The position numbers were made by a program, and so were the translations under genes. Shown piece by piece: positions 1 through 6,701 of a stretch of DNA of 9,603 nucleotides. A model generated the notes under the pieces. It saw nothing but the letters and a program-made list of their open reading frames with translations. It had not been told where the DNA came from and did not search any database. Each line of letters starts with the position of its first letter. Within the stretch, counting starts at the first letter, position 1. The stretch is from Gammaproteobacteria bacterium (GTDB lineage: Bacteria > Pseudomonadota > Gammaproteobacteria > Pseudomonadales > Pseudohongiellaceae): the NCBI GenBank assembly GCA_016762995.1, contig JAESUT010000128.1:1-9603 (forward strand), written 5' to 3'.

Positions 1-335
1 GTGGCCGCGCCTACGATCCTCGTTTTATCTTCATGTGGCCAAACGCACGAATCTCCGTGATGGGTGCCGAACAGGCAGCTGCAGTAATGGCCACCATCAG
101 GCGAGATCAGATCGAGAAGAAAGGTGGGACGTGGACTAAGGAACAGGAAGTCGAATACAAGCAGCCTATTCTAGATTCGTATCAAAAACAGGGTCACGCT
201 TATTATGCGTCTGCTCGACTTTGGGACGACGGCGTGATCGATCCTTCACAAACGCGCTCTACAATTGCGCGCTGCCTAGAAATTTCCAGTAACGCACCCA
301 TAGCAGAATCGCGGTTTGGGACTTTCCGCATGTAG
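1..335 (+). CDS. mccB: Methylcrotonyl-CoA carboxylase carboxyltransferase (beta) subunit, C-terminal part
   Basis: This is the 3' end of a gene that enters from the left; the first complete codon is at position 3. The product carboxylates 3-methylcrotonyl-CoA in leucine degradation, together with a biotin-carrying alpha subunit, in the cytoplasm. The visible part reads GRAYDPRFIFMWPNARISVM and continues through a YYASARLWDDGVIDP block to a C-terminal FGTFRM. These match the conserved end of biotin-dependent carboxyltransferases, and the FG-x-FRM terminus is characteristic of the MCC beta subunit in bacteria and mitochondria. The ATG at 33 is an internal methionine, not the start, because the conserved frame continues upstream. 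The enoyl-CoA hydratase or alpha-subunit gene that often follows in leucine operons is absent; the next gene is convergent. A propionyl- or geranyl-CoA carboxylase subunit is a less likely alternative. Confidence 0.9.
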   Translation, partial: GRAYDPRFIFMWPNARISVMGAEQAAAVMATIRRDQIEKKGGTWTKEQEVEYKQPILDSYQKQGHAYYASARLWDDGVIDPSQTRSTIARCLEISSNAPIAESRFGTFRM

Positions 336-433
336 ACCCAACAATACCGCGTGTTACCCATTTACAAGAGACTGAAGAATTTCAGCCCCCTAACCATGGT
401 AAGAAAATTGGATTCATGGGCCTACTCCACATT

Positions 434-649
434 TTAGGTAGGCGGGGTCATTTGTAACTCCAGAGCCTTTATCCTAGAGTTCAAGCACTCCACCTCCGAG
501 TTTAGTGATCTTTCTCGTTCATGGATGCGCTCCATCGGGTCATGATCCAAAGCCAGTACCCAGACATGAAGCTGCGCTTTGAATTTTTCCCACGGGGATT
601 CTCTTTCTCTTTCTCTTTCTCTTTCTTCAATACGAGTTTGATCTGTCAT
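434..649 (-). CDS. Small charged coiled-coil protein with Arg-Glu repeats, unknown function
   Basis: A 71-residue protein of no recognised family. The N-terminus contains an alternating Glu-Arg run (residues about 8-17) encoded by hexanucleotide repeats. Residues about 38-67 look like a short coiled coil, with heptad-like Leu/Ile spacing in LNSEVECLNSRIKALELQM. There is no signal peptide or membrane segment. A good ribosome binding site (GAGGA) lies 8 nt upstream of the ATG, which argues for real translation. A (TTGA)6 tract lies directly upstream of that site. It is the last minus-strand ORF after the outer membrane barrel gene (82 nt gap), so it may be read through from that operon or have its own promoter. 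It could be a spurious ORF sustained by the low-complexity tract. Function unknown. Confidence 0.5.
   Translation of the reverse strand: MTDQTRIEERERERERESPWEKFKAQLHVWVLALDHDPMERIHERERSLNSEVECLNSRIKALELQMTPPT
601..627. repeat. Hexanucleotide simple-sequence repeat (CTCTTT)4 plus partial copy
   Basis: Four perfect CTCTTT units at 601-624 followed by a partial unit. On the minus strand it lies inside the 71-aa ORF and encodes alternating Arg-Glu. The unit is a multiple of three, so copy-number change would lengthen or shorten the Arg-Glu run without shifting the frame. Confidence 0.9.
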
Positions 650-661
650 TGCACTATCCTC

Positions 662-687
662 TTGATTGATTGATTGATTGATTGATT
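662..687. repeat. Tetranucleotide simple-sequence repeat (TTGA)6 plus TT
   Basis: Six perfect TTGA units at 662-685 plus TT. On the minus strand the tract ends exactly where the GAGGA ribosome binding site of the 71-aa ORF begins, 13 nt from its ATG. Tetranucleotide tracts are the typical substrate of slipped-strand mispairing in phase-variable genes. Here the tract is outside the coding region, so a length change would affect leader or promoter spacing rather than reading frame. Confidence 0.9.
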
Positions 688-731
688 AATAGCACCGATT
701 ATTAGTGCTACTTTATGTTGAAAAACCGCCA

Positions 732-2036
732 CTAATACCCAAATTCGATTCCCACTGAAACACGGTCGTTTTCTTTGAACTGACCAAAAACCCCCTTCGG
801 CGAACCAAAGAAGATGTCTGAGCCAACGGTAAATCGAAAATTTGTACTCCAATCATATTCTAGAGACAGCTGGAGCAAGCCATCGTCTTGGCTCATGCTT
901 TGAATCAATAAAATTTCTGCCAGAATTGAATCATTCATGAAATTCCGGCGCACTAAAAAAGTACCAGTTGTACTAATTTTTTCGCGCACCAGCCCAGCAG
1001 AATCGTTGCTAACTATTGACTGGAATACTTGCGCACTTACAAACCAATCCCGCCAGCCTTGATAGTCGAGACCGAGGACATAGGAAAACTCGGCACTTTG
1101 CATGATGCCGTCGCTGCTCGAGGGATCATTAGTGAGGAAAAATCGGTCACTTGAATACCCCAGCTCTCCTCTTATGGTTGTATCACCAAAAACATTCGAG
1201 AAGCTGCCTCCCAGCAAATGCGTTCGTTCATACACAGGCGCGATGCTTATGCCCGAGTCATCACGAGCTTGATACAAAACTGGTTGATCCTGATAATGAT
1301 AGAGATAGTTCAGTGACAGATCCCAGCTTCCAACAAAGGCCGACAAACGTACCCCGGCATCAGCATCCATGAATGTTCTGGCGGGTTTTTTAACCTTTTC
1401 TACAGTGGCTGGGATCCCCAACGGAGGCTCAGGAACAAACTGCGGCGAACGAACTTGGAAACTAGTATTTGGGTTCGCGAATTCGTCGTAACTTTGATCG
1501 GGAATCAACAAAAACTGCGCGGTCCAGTTTTTATCGAGGGGAATTTCTGCGTTAACAATCCACAATGGAATCCTATAGTCCTCGAAGTCCGGAAGAATAA
1601 ACTCTCTTAAGTCCAAGGGATTGATGACATCTAGAACTCGCAATCCGTCAGCCTGCCCCCAAACTATCTGCTGCTTGCCAAGTCGCCAGTATGCCCCTGC
1701 CCATTCGGCATCAAGATAGAACTCGCGCAATTCGAAATCACTGTGAGAACTTCCGCCATCAAAGCCTAGTGCCGATTCGGCATCGAAACGAGCTCTTGCT
1801 ATAACCGTAAGGCTAGTCGAGCCCGACAGCTCCAGATCTACTCGTGGCAGCACCGTCGTTTGGTTTTTCTGAGCACCGCCTTCACTGCTGTTCATCGAGA
1901 ACTGCTGATCTATAGTTATGCTGAAATCGACCTGGTCTATAGTGTCCCAGCGTATTTGAGCAACAATTGATTGGCTACATAACAAGTTTGCAGCAGTAGC
2001 GATTAGTGTCACTCTGGCTATTTGCAACAAGCTCAC
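732..2036 (-). CDS. DUF1302-like outer membrane beta-barrel protein
   Basis: A 434-residue protein predicted to sit in the outer membrane, probably as the exit or entry barrel for the transporter encoded just upstream. Residues 1-27 form a signal peptide (LIATAANLL core, cleavage near IVAQ). The block at about 117-160 (WRLGKQQIVWGQADGLRVLD followed by NPLDLREFILPDFEDYRIPLW) is the recognisable DUF1302-type signature. Alternating hydrophobic/polar strands fill the rest, and the chain ends in an aromatic Tyr, as expected for a BAM-assembled barrel. It is shorter than many DUF1302 proteins (about 600 residues). The start is GTG at 2036, one base after the transporter TAA, indicating translational coupling. 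The family assignment rests on memory of the motif; an outer membrane location is more certain than the family name. Confidence 0.8.
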   Translation of the reverse strand: MSLLQIARVTLIATAANLLCSQSIVAQIRWDTIDQVDFSITIDQQFSMNSSEGGAQKNQTTVLPRVDLELSGSTSLTVIARARFDAESALGFDGGSSHSDFELREFYLDAEWAGAYWRLGKQQIVWGQADGLRVLDVINPLDLREFILPDFEDYRIPLWIVNAEIPLDKNWTAQFLLIPDQSYDEFANPNTSFQVRSPQFVPEPPLGIPATVEKVKKPARTFMDADAGVRLSAFVGSWDLSLNYLYHYQDQPVLYQARDDSGISIAPVYERTHLLGGSFSNVFGDTTIRGELGYSSDRFFLTNDPSSSDGIMQSAEFSYVLGLDYQGWRDWFVSAQVFQSIVSNDSAGLVREKISTTGTFLVRRNFMNDSILAEILLIQSMSQDDGLLQLSLEYDWSTNFRFTVGSDIFFGSPKGVFGQFKENDRVSVGIEFGY

Positions 2037-2037
2037 C

Positions 2038-5000
2038 TTACCGACCCCGCGCTAAAGCGCGCTGGGTAAATACTCGATCATCTACCACTGAGTCATAGTC
2101 AACTTCGCTGAAAATAAACGCTGTGTGATGACCAGTCTTATGATTTTGAATCTCAAGTCTATGGCGAGTCCAGATTCCATTAACCTGACGAACATCACTG
2201 ATCGTAAGCGACTTAAGCGGCTCGTTTTTGGGATCCCAATAATCAGCCTTGATTACCATCCAGTTTGAAACATCCACCCAAAATTCAGTGCGGCCATAAC
2301 CCAGCTCCTTGGCAATCTCCTCGTTTCTGGGAGTTGATTGCATCTTTAGAGTGGAAATTCCATCCAGGTTTTCTTCACCGACTAAGCTAAAGTCGAAGTC
2401 GGCGGGCTCTAGCCTGCCTTCCAACTTTATGTCCTCGTAAGTAAAATCAGTTCCTAGAAAGTAATCTCCTCGGTCCGAAGACGAGATGCGTCGGGTCTTG
2501 CGTACCGCCGGTAAGTAGAGCCATTGATCATCATCAATTTCAGGGTCTGGGTAGTCCCAAGTAAGAAAAGCCGTGTCTTTGACGTTAGATGGGCTCTCGT
2601 AAAACAGTATTGATTGTTTCTCTTCACCAAAATATTTGCGGTAGCCAAAAGTTTCCCTGACCCGTTCACGACCACGTCTATCTGTTAGATGCATAACCAA
2701 TTTACGGCTTACATACTCACCATCGTCCACATCGTTTATGCGTTGCACTATTTCATCAGCGGTAAGGCTTTCTGCCGCGTTCACTGCCGAGGGCAACGCG
2801 AAGAATCCACCTAGGCCAATGATGAGCACCGCCACTGTTGCCCTGATTAATCCACCGTTATTCGCTGCAACACCCAGCTCGGGAGCCTTCATGAAGGAGG
2901 GCTGAAACACAGTTACCAGCGCGGGAAGCAAGGTCATACTTGCGAGAAAACTAGTAGCAACAGACAGCGCTACGATCACTCCGAAATTCGCTAGCGGCAC
3001 AACCTGGCTGGTTATCAACACTCCGAAGCCACAGGATATGGCTAAGAAGTTGAATAACAATGCACGACCAGTGCTCGGGTAGAACTCGGACAAGACCCTA
3101 TCGGTATCTCCGGCGAATTCTCGATTTAGATCACGCAATTTATCCAAGGTGTGGATAGCGAAATCTACGCCTAGCCCAATGGCGACAGAAGCAAACATTG
3201 ATGTGCCAATACCTAGCCGGATTCCCAGAAATACCATGGCGGAGTAGACCAACAATATGGAACCTACAACAGGTATCAATGTGTAGATGCCCGCCGTGAT
3301 GGACTGGAACAACAGTGCTGCCACTGCCCATACCAAAAATAGGGCAATTGCCACACCTACAAAATGGCTCTGCCCGAGGTCCTTGATCCAGTGGTAGCTG
3401 ACATTGACGCGTCCAGACAATGTTGCGTGAATTTCGTCGCTATTAAATTCTTCTGCAATATACCGCTCCAGGCTGAGCACCGCCCCTCTGGTCTCCTGAT
3501 AGCTTCCTGCATTCATATTGATACGTATGTTTGCCAGCTTGTAGTCGTAATCTACTTCCTCTTCGAAGTCAGTAGGGTCTGATGTGGCGGAGTACAATAG
3601 AAAGTACTGAGCAACTAAATCACTGCTCACTGGCAATTTATACTCACTACTATCGCCACCGTTTATCGACCTGTTCATCTGCTTAAGATAGTCGACTATG
3701 GAAGTGGAACCCTGCACGTGAGGCAATGACTCTGCATACACTTGCAAAGCTTCCATCTTGCGCAAATTCTCCGGAATAAAAAGACCCTCTATCTGGCCAG
3801 TCTCAATCACTATGTCCAGCGTGTTAGTGCCATCCATGTGATTGTTGATCGCTTCGTCGGCAAGGTAGATATCTTCACTTGGATGAAATGTATCGATCCG
3901 GTCTTCATCCACCACCAGGTAACTGGAAGAAAATAGCCCACTCACCGCCAGAATTCCGAATATTGAAATAATGGCGCGAGGATAGTTTCTAGTCAGCCTC
4001 CCAAGGCCACTCATTATCCGAGCAAAGAATTCCTCTCGGCCGGCCTGGTGTCTTTCGATAAAGTGCCTGCTCACCTGTGCCTTAGTGAGCATCATTGCAG
4101 CGGGCAGAAAAACCAGGGAATAAACTCCTGCAACCAGTACTCCAAAGGCTGTAAACAGTCCGAAATATTTGAAAGGAGGCATGTAGGCGGCGAAATAGAG
4201 GCCGAGAAAACCTGCCATAGCTGTCAGAGTTGTTAGCGTAACGGGGCGCCACATTTTCAACATTGTTTCGACTACGAGTTGTCGCCGATCTTCATTCGGC
4301 CGCGTTGCCTGAAGGTCGTAGTAGTGACTATAGATGTGAATCGCATCCGCTACGGAAATACCAATAAGAATTACTGGCAGCGCATTGGTGATTACAAAAA
4401 ATGCGACGCCAGACGCTGCCATGATGCTCAATGTCATTAGCACTGACGCCGCGATAATAATGTTGCCCGTCAGTGCAGGGCTGAATCTGCGGAAAGCGAA
4501 AATAATTATCAAGGTGATGATTAGCCCTGCCAATGGATTGAGTCGCTGCGCGTCGTTGTCGATGTAGCTACCCAGATATCCTGCAATTGCTCCTTCGCCG
4601 GCTACATGAATTTGTTCATTTTCCGAAACTGGAGCACGATCGACGATTGCCAAAATCTCGGCATAGGTGTCTTCAGCCAGCAGTTCATCGCGCATTTCCG
4701 CGACTATCAATGTTGCCTTGCCGTCCTTAGAGACGATGCTTCCCTGATAGAGCGGGAAATCATTAATTGCCTGACGTAACAAGTTCGCTTCAATCTGGGT
4801 GGCGGGCACGGGATCAAAAAAATCTGATACGTCCATGCCGTACTCGGTACCAACAATATTCTTTTCGGTAGCGAGACTAGTTACTCTGTCGCTATCGATA
4901 TTCGAAAGCCTACTCACTTCCGTGCTCAGCCAATCCACTAAAGACAGCGTGACTGGGTTGAAGATGCCTTCCTTATCTTCGTTAATCACCGCTATTACCA

Positions 5001-5223
5001 GTGGATCGCTGAGCCCGAATTGCTCCTTAACTTTATCTCTGTATATCAATGCGGGGTTGTCCGGCGCCAGAAAGGCATCAGCTCGCGTGTCCTTCACTAA
5101 CTGTGGCAAATAACTCAAGGTCAGCGCCATAAGAAGCAGACTAACAGCGACTACCTTCCTTGGGTGATCAACTAGAAATTCAAAGAATGGAGACAGCGGG
5201 TTTGTGTTTGCTTGAGTATTCAT
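2038..5223 (-). CDS. MMPL/RND-family transporter fused to a C-terminal LolA-like (outer membrane lipoprotein-sorting) domain
   Basis: About 1061 residues from the chosen ATG. Residues 1-775 are an inner membrane RND/MMPL exporter of the lipid and hydrophobic-compound type: TM1 about 24-41, a first periplasmic loop to about 228, TM2-6 about 230-378, TM7 about 415-436, a second loop to about 620, and TM8-12 about 621-771. The two pseudo-symmetric halves carry the family's charged membrane motifs, ADAIH at 292-296 and GVDFAIH at 685-691. Residues about 793-817 form a further hydrophobic segment ending in VNAA, resembling a signal peptide, followed by a LolA-like domain (818-1061; motifs DDQWLYLPAVRKTRRI and FTYEDI) normally encoded as a separate periplasmic protein. 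The frame also opens at GTG 5271 and ATG 5238, but only the ATG at 5223 has a plausible SD (GGGAAA) and gives a typical N-terminus. No SD precedes the internal Met codon at 2892, so the fusion appears genuine. It is followed at 1 nt by the outer membrane barrel gene. The substrate is unknown; a lipid, sterol or hydrocarbon is likely from family knowledge. Confidence 0.9.
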   Translation of the reverse strand: MNTQANTNPLSPFFEFLVDHPRKVVAVSLLLMALTLSYLPQLVKDTRADAFLAPDNPALIYRDKVKEQFGLSDPLVIAVINEDKEGIFNPVTLSLVDWLSTEVSRLSNIDSDRVTSLATEKNIVGTEYGMDVSDFFDPVPATQIEANLLRQAINDFPLYQGSIVSKDGKATLIVAEMRDELLAEDTYAEILAIVDRAPVSENEQIHVAGEGAIAGYLGSYIDNDAQRLNPLAGLIITLIIIFAFRRFSPALTGNIIIAASVLMTLSIMAASGVAFFVITNALPVILIGISVADAIHIYSHYYDLQATRPNEDRRQLVVETMLKMWRPVTLTTLTAMAGFLGLYFAAYMPPFKYFGLFTAFGVLVAGVYSLVFLPAAMMLTKAQVSRHFIERHQAGREEFFARIMSGLGRLTRNYPRAIISIFGILAVSGLFSSSYLVVDEDRIDTFHPSEDIYLADEAINNHMDGTNTLDIVIETGQIEGLFIPENLRKMEALQVYAESLPHVQGSTSIVDYLKQMNRSINGGDSSEYKLPVSSDLVAQYFLLYSATSDPTDFEEEVDYDYKLANIRINMNAGSYQETRGAVLSLERYIAEEFNSDEIHATLSGRVNVSYHWIKDLGQSHFVGVAIALFLVWAVAALLFQSITAGIYTLIPVVGSILLVYSAMVFLGIRLGIGTSMFASVAIGLGVDFAIHTLDKLRDLNREFAGDTDRVLSEFYPSTGRALLFNFLAISCGFGVLITSQVVPLANFGVIVALSVATSFLASMTLLPALVTVFQPSFMKAPELGVAANNGGLIRATVAVLIIGLGGFFALPSAVNAAESLTADEIVQRINDVDDGEYVSRKLVMHLTDRRGRERVRETFGYRKYFGEEKQSILFYESPSNVKDTAFLTWDYPDPEIDDDQWLYLPAVRKTRRISSSDRGDYFLGTDFTYEDIKLEGRLEPADFDFSLVGEENLDGISTLKMQSTPRNEEIAKELGYGRTEFWVDVSNWMVIKADYWDPKNEPLKSLTISDVRQVNGIWTRHRLEIQNHKTGHHTAFIFSEVDYDSVVDDRVFTQRALARGR

Positions 5224-5235
5224 ATCGTCATTTCC

Positions 5236-5249
5236 CATGTATATACATG
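5236..5249. promoter_or_regulatory. Palindromic operator candidate at the transporter gene start (site C)
   Basis: A perfect 14-bp palindrome, CATGTATATACATG, 13 nt upstream of the chosen ATG at 5223 and overlapping its leader. It shares the core RCATGYATATRCAT with palindromes at 5420-5433 and 5917-5934, on both sides of the marR gene. It is a probable binding site for the neighbouring MarR protein; a repressor here would block transcription or initiation of the transporter operon. Confidence 0.6.
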
Positions 5250-5283
5250 TATTTTTTGTTAACTGCCACACTCAAGTGACAGA

Positions 5284-5312
5284 TTCATATTCCAGTAAAG
5301 TATTCGCAGCAA
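5284..5312 (-). promoter_or_regulatory. Possible sigma-70 promoter of the transporter operon
   Basis: On the minus strand, TTGCTG (5307-5312) and TATGAA (5284-5289) are separated by 17 bp. The match to consensus is modest. A transcript would start near 5277, placing the site C palindrome at about +28 to +41, where a bound repressor could act as a roadblock. Another weak pair beginning TTGAGT near 5274 cannot be excluded. Confidence 0.25.
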
Positions 5313-5408
5313 AAGTCTAATCACAGTGCCGCCCGCTACCTCAACATCCTGCTAACGAGTTATTGACGTCTTAGTAACAAAAACCTAGCTAGTGCCTTTT
5401 GGTCAGGT

Positions 5409-5442
5409 CCGCATATTAAATGTATATGCATGCAATATGCGG
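5409..5442. promoter_or_regulatory. 34-bp imperfect palindrome between marR and the transporter gene (site B)
   Basis: The nine-base arms CCGCATATT (5409-5417) and AATATGCGG (5434-5442) are perfectly complementary, and the interior ATGTATATGCATGC (5420-5433) shares the same symmetry centre. In total 14 of 17 positions per half are symmetric. The core matches the palindromes upstream of marR and over the transporter start. It has no T-run on the minus-strand side, so it is more likely a protein binding site than a terminator for marR. Confidence 0.55.
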
Positions 5443-5467
5443 TAGGCCCTGCACAAACACACGCCCC

Positions 5468-5878
5468 TTAGCTCATCAGGCCAGCCACCAACATCGATGC
5501 GGCTATTATCTGCTCAGTTGATTTCTCGCCGAGTCGCTGTCTCACGTTTTTCTGTGCCTTCTGCCAACACTTTCTTCCATCTATATAAAGCTGCTTACCT
5601 GCTGGCGTCAGCGAAAGAATTTTGACACGCAGGTCTTTACCGGGACACACTTCTATAAATCCATCCCTGATTAATGGCTTCAAATTCCGCGAAAGAGTAG
5701 TCTGATCAATTAGCATAACTTCCTGTAACTCACTATTGGTCGTTGTCTTCATCCTGTTGACAATTCTAAGAACCGTAAACTGCCCCCCATTGAGTCCACA
5801 TGATTGCAAATACCCGTCATACAGTTTGTTCAATACCCGATTGGCTTTACGCATATTGAAATTCATGCACTCTTCCAT
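5468..5878 (-). CDS. MarR-family winged-helix transcriptional regulator
   Basis: A 136-residue DNA-binding regulator, expected to act as a homodimer on palindromic DNA and to be released by a small hydrophobic or phenolic ligand. The N-terminal helix and dimer region (residues 4-40, CMNFNMRKANRVLNKLYD...QFTVLRIV) is followed by the winged helix-turn-helix: NSELQEVMLIDQTTLSRNLK at about 48-67 carries the recognition helix, and GKDLRVKILSLTPAGKQL forms the wing. The Cys at position 4 is at a place often conserved in this subgroup, which favours the ATG at 5878 over Met5, although GGAAGAG just before Met5 would also serve as an SD. It precedes the transporter operon in the same orientation with a 196-244 nt gap. 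Matching palindromes near both starts suggest it controls itself and the transporter. Confidence 0.93.
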   Translation of the reverse strand: MEECMNFNMRKANRVLNKLYDGYLQSCGLNGGQFTVLRIVNRMKTTTNSELQEVMLIDQTTLSRNLKPLIRDGFIEVCPGKDLRVKILSLTPAGKQLYIDGRKCWQKAQKNVRQRLGEKSTEQIIAASMLVAGLMS

Positions 5879-5916
5879 CTTGTCCGTTCTCAGTGGTTTT
5901 CAGTGCCGAGAATGGT

Positions 5917-5940
5917 TGCATGCATATGCATGCATGTCAA
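5917..5940 (-). promoter_or_regulatory. marR promoter -35 element abutting an 18-bp perfect palindrome (site A)
   Basis: A perfect palindrome, TGCATGCATATGCATGCA, occupies 5917-5934, and a consensus -35 hexamer TTGACA (minus strand, 5935-5940) directly abuts it. The palindrome fills the spacer where RNA polymerase must bind; the -10 is weak (AACCAT at 17 bp spacing). The ATG of marR is 39 nt downstream of the palindrome. The arrangement is typical of an autorepressed MarR gene. Confidence 0.65.
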
Positions 5941-6051
5941 CTGCTACCTATATCCGCTTTTATTCTGCATTTCTTCAATATGTTTCGATGAATATTTGTT
6001 GCTGCTGCCAGCAGGCCTGACTCATTTTGGCTCGAGTGTTGCACGGACCGT

Positions 6052-6624
6052 TCAGCCCGCAAGCTGCGCTACTCGTTGCTCCTCGAATTCAGCTTTGGTA
6101 TAGCGCCTGCTTATGTGTTGAGGACAATTCCAGTCGAATGCCAGCAATTCAATAAGGAAGACCCGCTCTATGACGGCGGTGTAATCAGCCTGGCTTACCG
6201 TCTCTAGAATCGATGCTTCTATCTCTGCGGCCTCTACAACGCGAATATGGCCAATAAGCTTTAGACGGCGTCGGCCGGCATAGTCCATCAAGATGATTGA
6301 GCAGCGGTCGTTCTTTGACAGATTGCCAACACTCACTAACTGCGTATTGCCTCGAAAGTCGGCCCAGGCCAATTGCTTTGAGCCCGTTACCTTTAAAAAA
6401 CCAGGCGGGCCACCACGGTGTTGAACGTAGGGCCAACCTGTCTCATTCACTGTTGCTAGATAGAATGAATCACGTTTAGCGATGAAGTCGATTTCTCTCG
6501 CCCTTAGCTCATTATTGGGGCCAAAATTCTGTGTGAGGTTTTCGTTGTGCTCGCGTGAGCCATAGGCTTGTTGCGCCGTCTTTACACTTTCGGTAAACAT
6601 CGTATCTGCGAATGCGTGAGTCAT
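6052..6624 (-). CDS. Pyridoxamine 5'-phosphate oxidase-like FMN-binding split-barrel protein
   Basis: A 190-residue cytoplasmic protein of the PNPOx-like flavoprotein superfamily. Characteristic blocks are FADTMFTESVKTAQQAYGSR at residues 5-24, the core FIAKRDSFYLATVNETGWPY at 47-66 followed by VQHRGGPPGFLKV, ADFRGN at 88-93, NLSKNDRCSIILMDYAGRRR at 101-120, and FDWNCPQHI near the C-terminus (163-171). These match a subgroup annotated only as pyridoxamine phosphate oxidase family; there is no reason to believe it makes pyridoxal phosphate. Flavin- or F420-dependent redox chemistry is possible. It is separated from the upstream operon by a strong terminator, so it probably has its own promoter in 6625-6660, although no clear -10/-35 pair is visible. 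The SD is weak (TGGA). Confidence 0.88.
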   Translation of the reverse strand: MTHAFADTMFTESVKTAQQAYGSREHNENLTQNFGPNNELRAREIDFIAKRDSFYLATVNETGWPYVQHRGGPPGFLKVTGSKQLAWADFRGNTQLVSVGNLSKNDRCSIILMDYAGRRRLKLIGHIRVVEAAEIEASILETVSQADYTAVIERVFLIELLAFDWNCPQHISRRYTKAEFEEQRVAQLAG

Positions 6625-6660
6625 GTCTTATCCAGGAATCTTAGTTCTATGTTAAGTGTA

Positions 6661-6691
6661 AAAAATAGGCGGCCACGGGTGTGGCCGCCTA
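6661..6691 (-). terminator. Rho-independent terminator of the hydrolase operon
   Basis: On the minus strand, an 11-bp perfect stem TAGGCGGCCAC/GTGGCCGCCTA (6666-6691, 4-nt loop) is followed by a T-run (6661-6665, continuing into 6660). It lies 11 nt after the stop codon of the alpha/beta hydrolase. On the plus strand no T-run follows, so it acts in one direction only. Confidence 0.93.
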
Positions 6692-6701
6692 AAGTGCCGC
6701 G

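Noticed and set aside
690..710. Hairpin TAGCAC/GTGCTA as terminator of the barrel operon
   Set aside because: Only a 6-bp stem with a 9-nt loop and no T-run on the minus strand; too weak to call.
646..852. Minus-strand 68-aa ORF running through the TTGA repeat
   Set aside because: It overlaps the barrel gene in another frame, has no family resemblance, and its C-terminal Asn-Gln-Ser repeats come only from the tetranucleotide tract.
4799..5113. Plus-strand 104-aa ORF opposite the transporter gene
   Set aside because: Antisense shadow of a strongly conserved coding region, with no recognisable domain or supporting SD.
5224..5271. Longer transporter N-terminus from GTG 5271 or ATG 5238
   Set aside because: Neither has an SD, the extra residues are unlike MMPL N-termini, and the extension would place the operator palindrome inside the coding sequence.
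5409..5442. Inverted repeat as intrinsic terminator of marR
   Set aside because: A 16-nt interior, an AT-rich stem and no following T-run; shared core with two other palindromes makes an operator more likely.
5736..6103. Two overlapping plus-strand ORFs (94 and 99 aa) opposite marR and the PNPOx-like gene
   Set aside because: They overlap each other and two clear minus-strand genes, and the composition (Cys/Leu/Ile-rich, no motif) is that of antisense frames.
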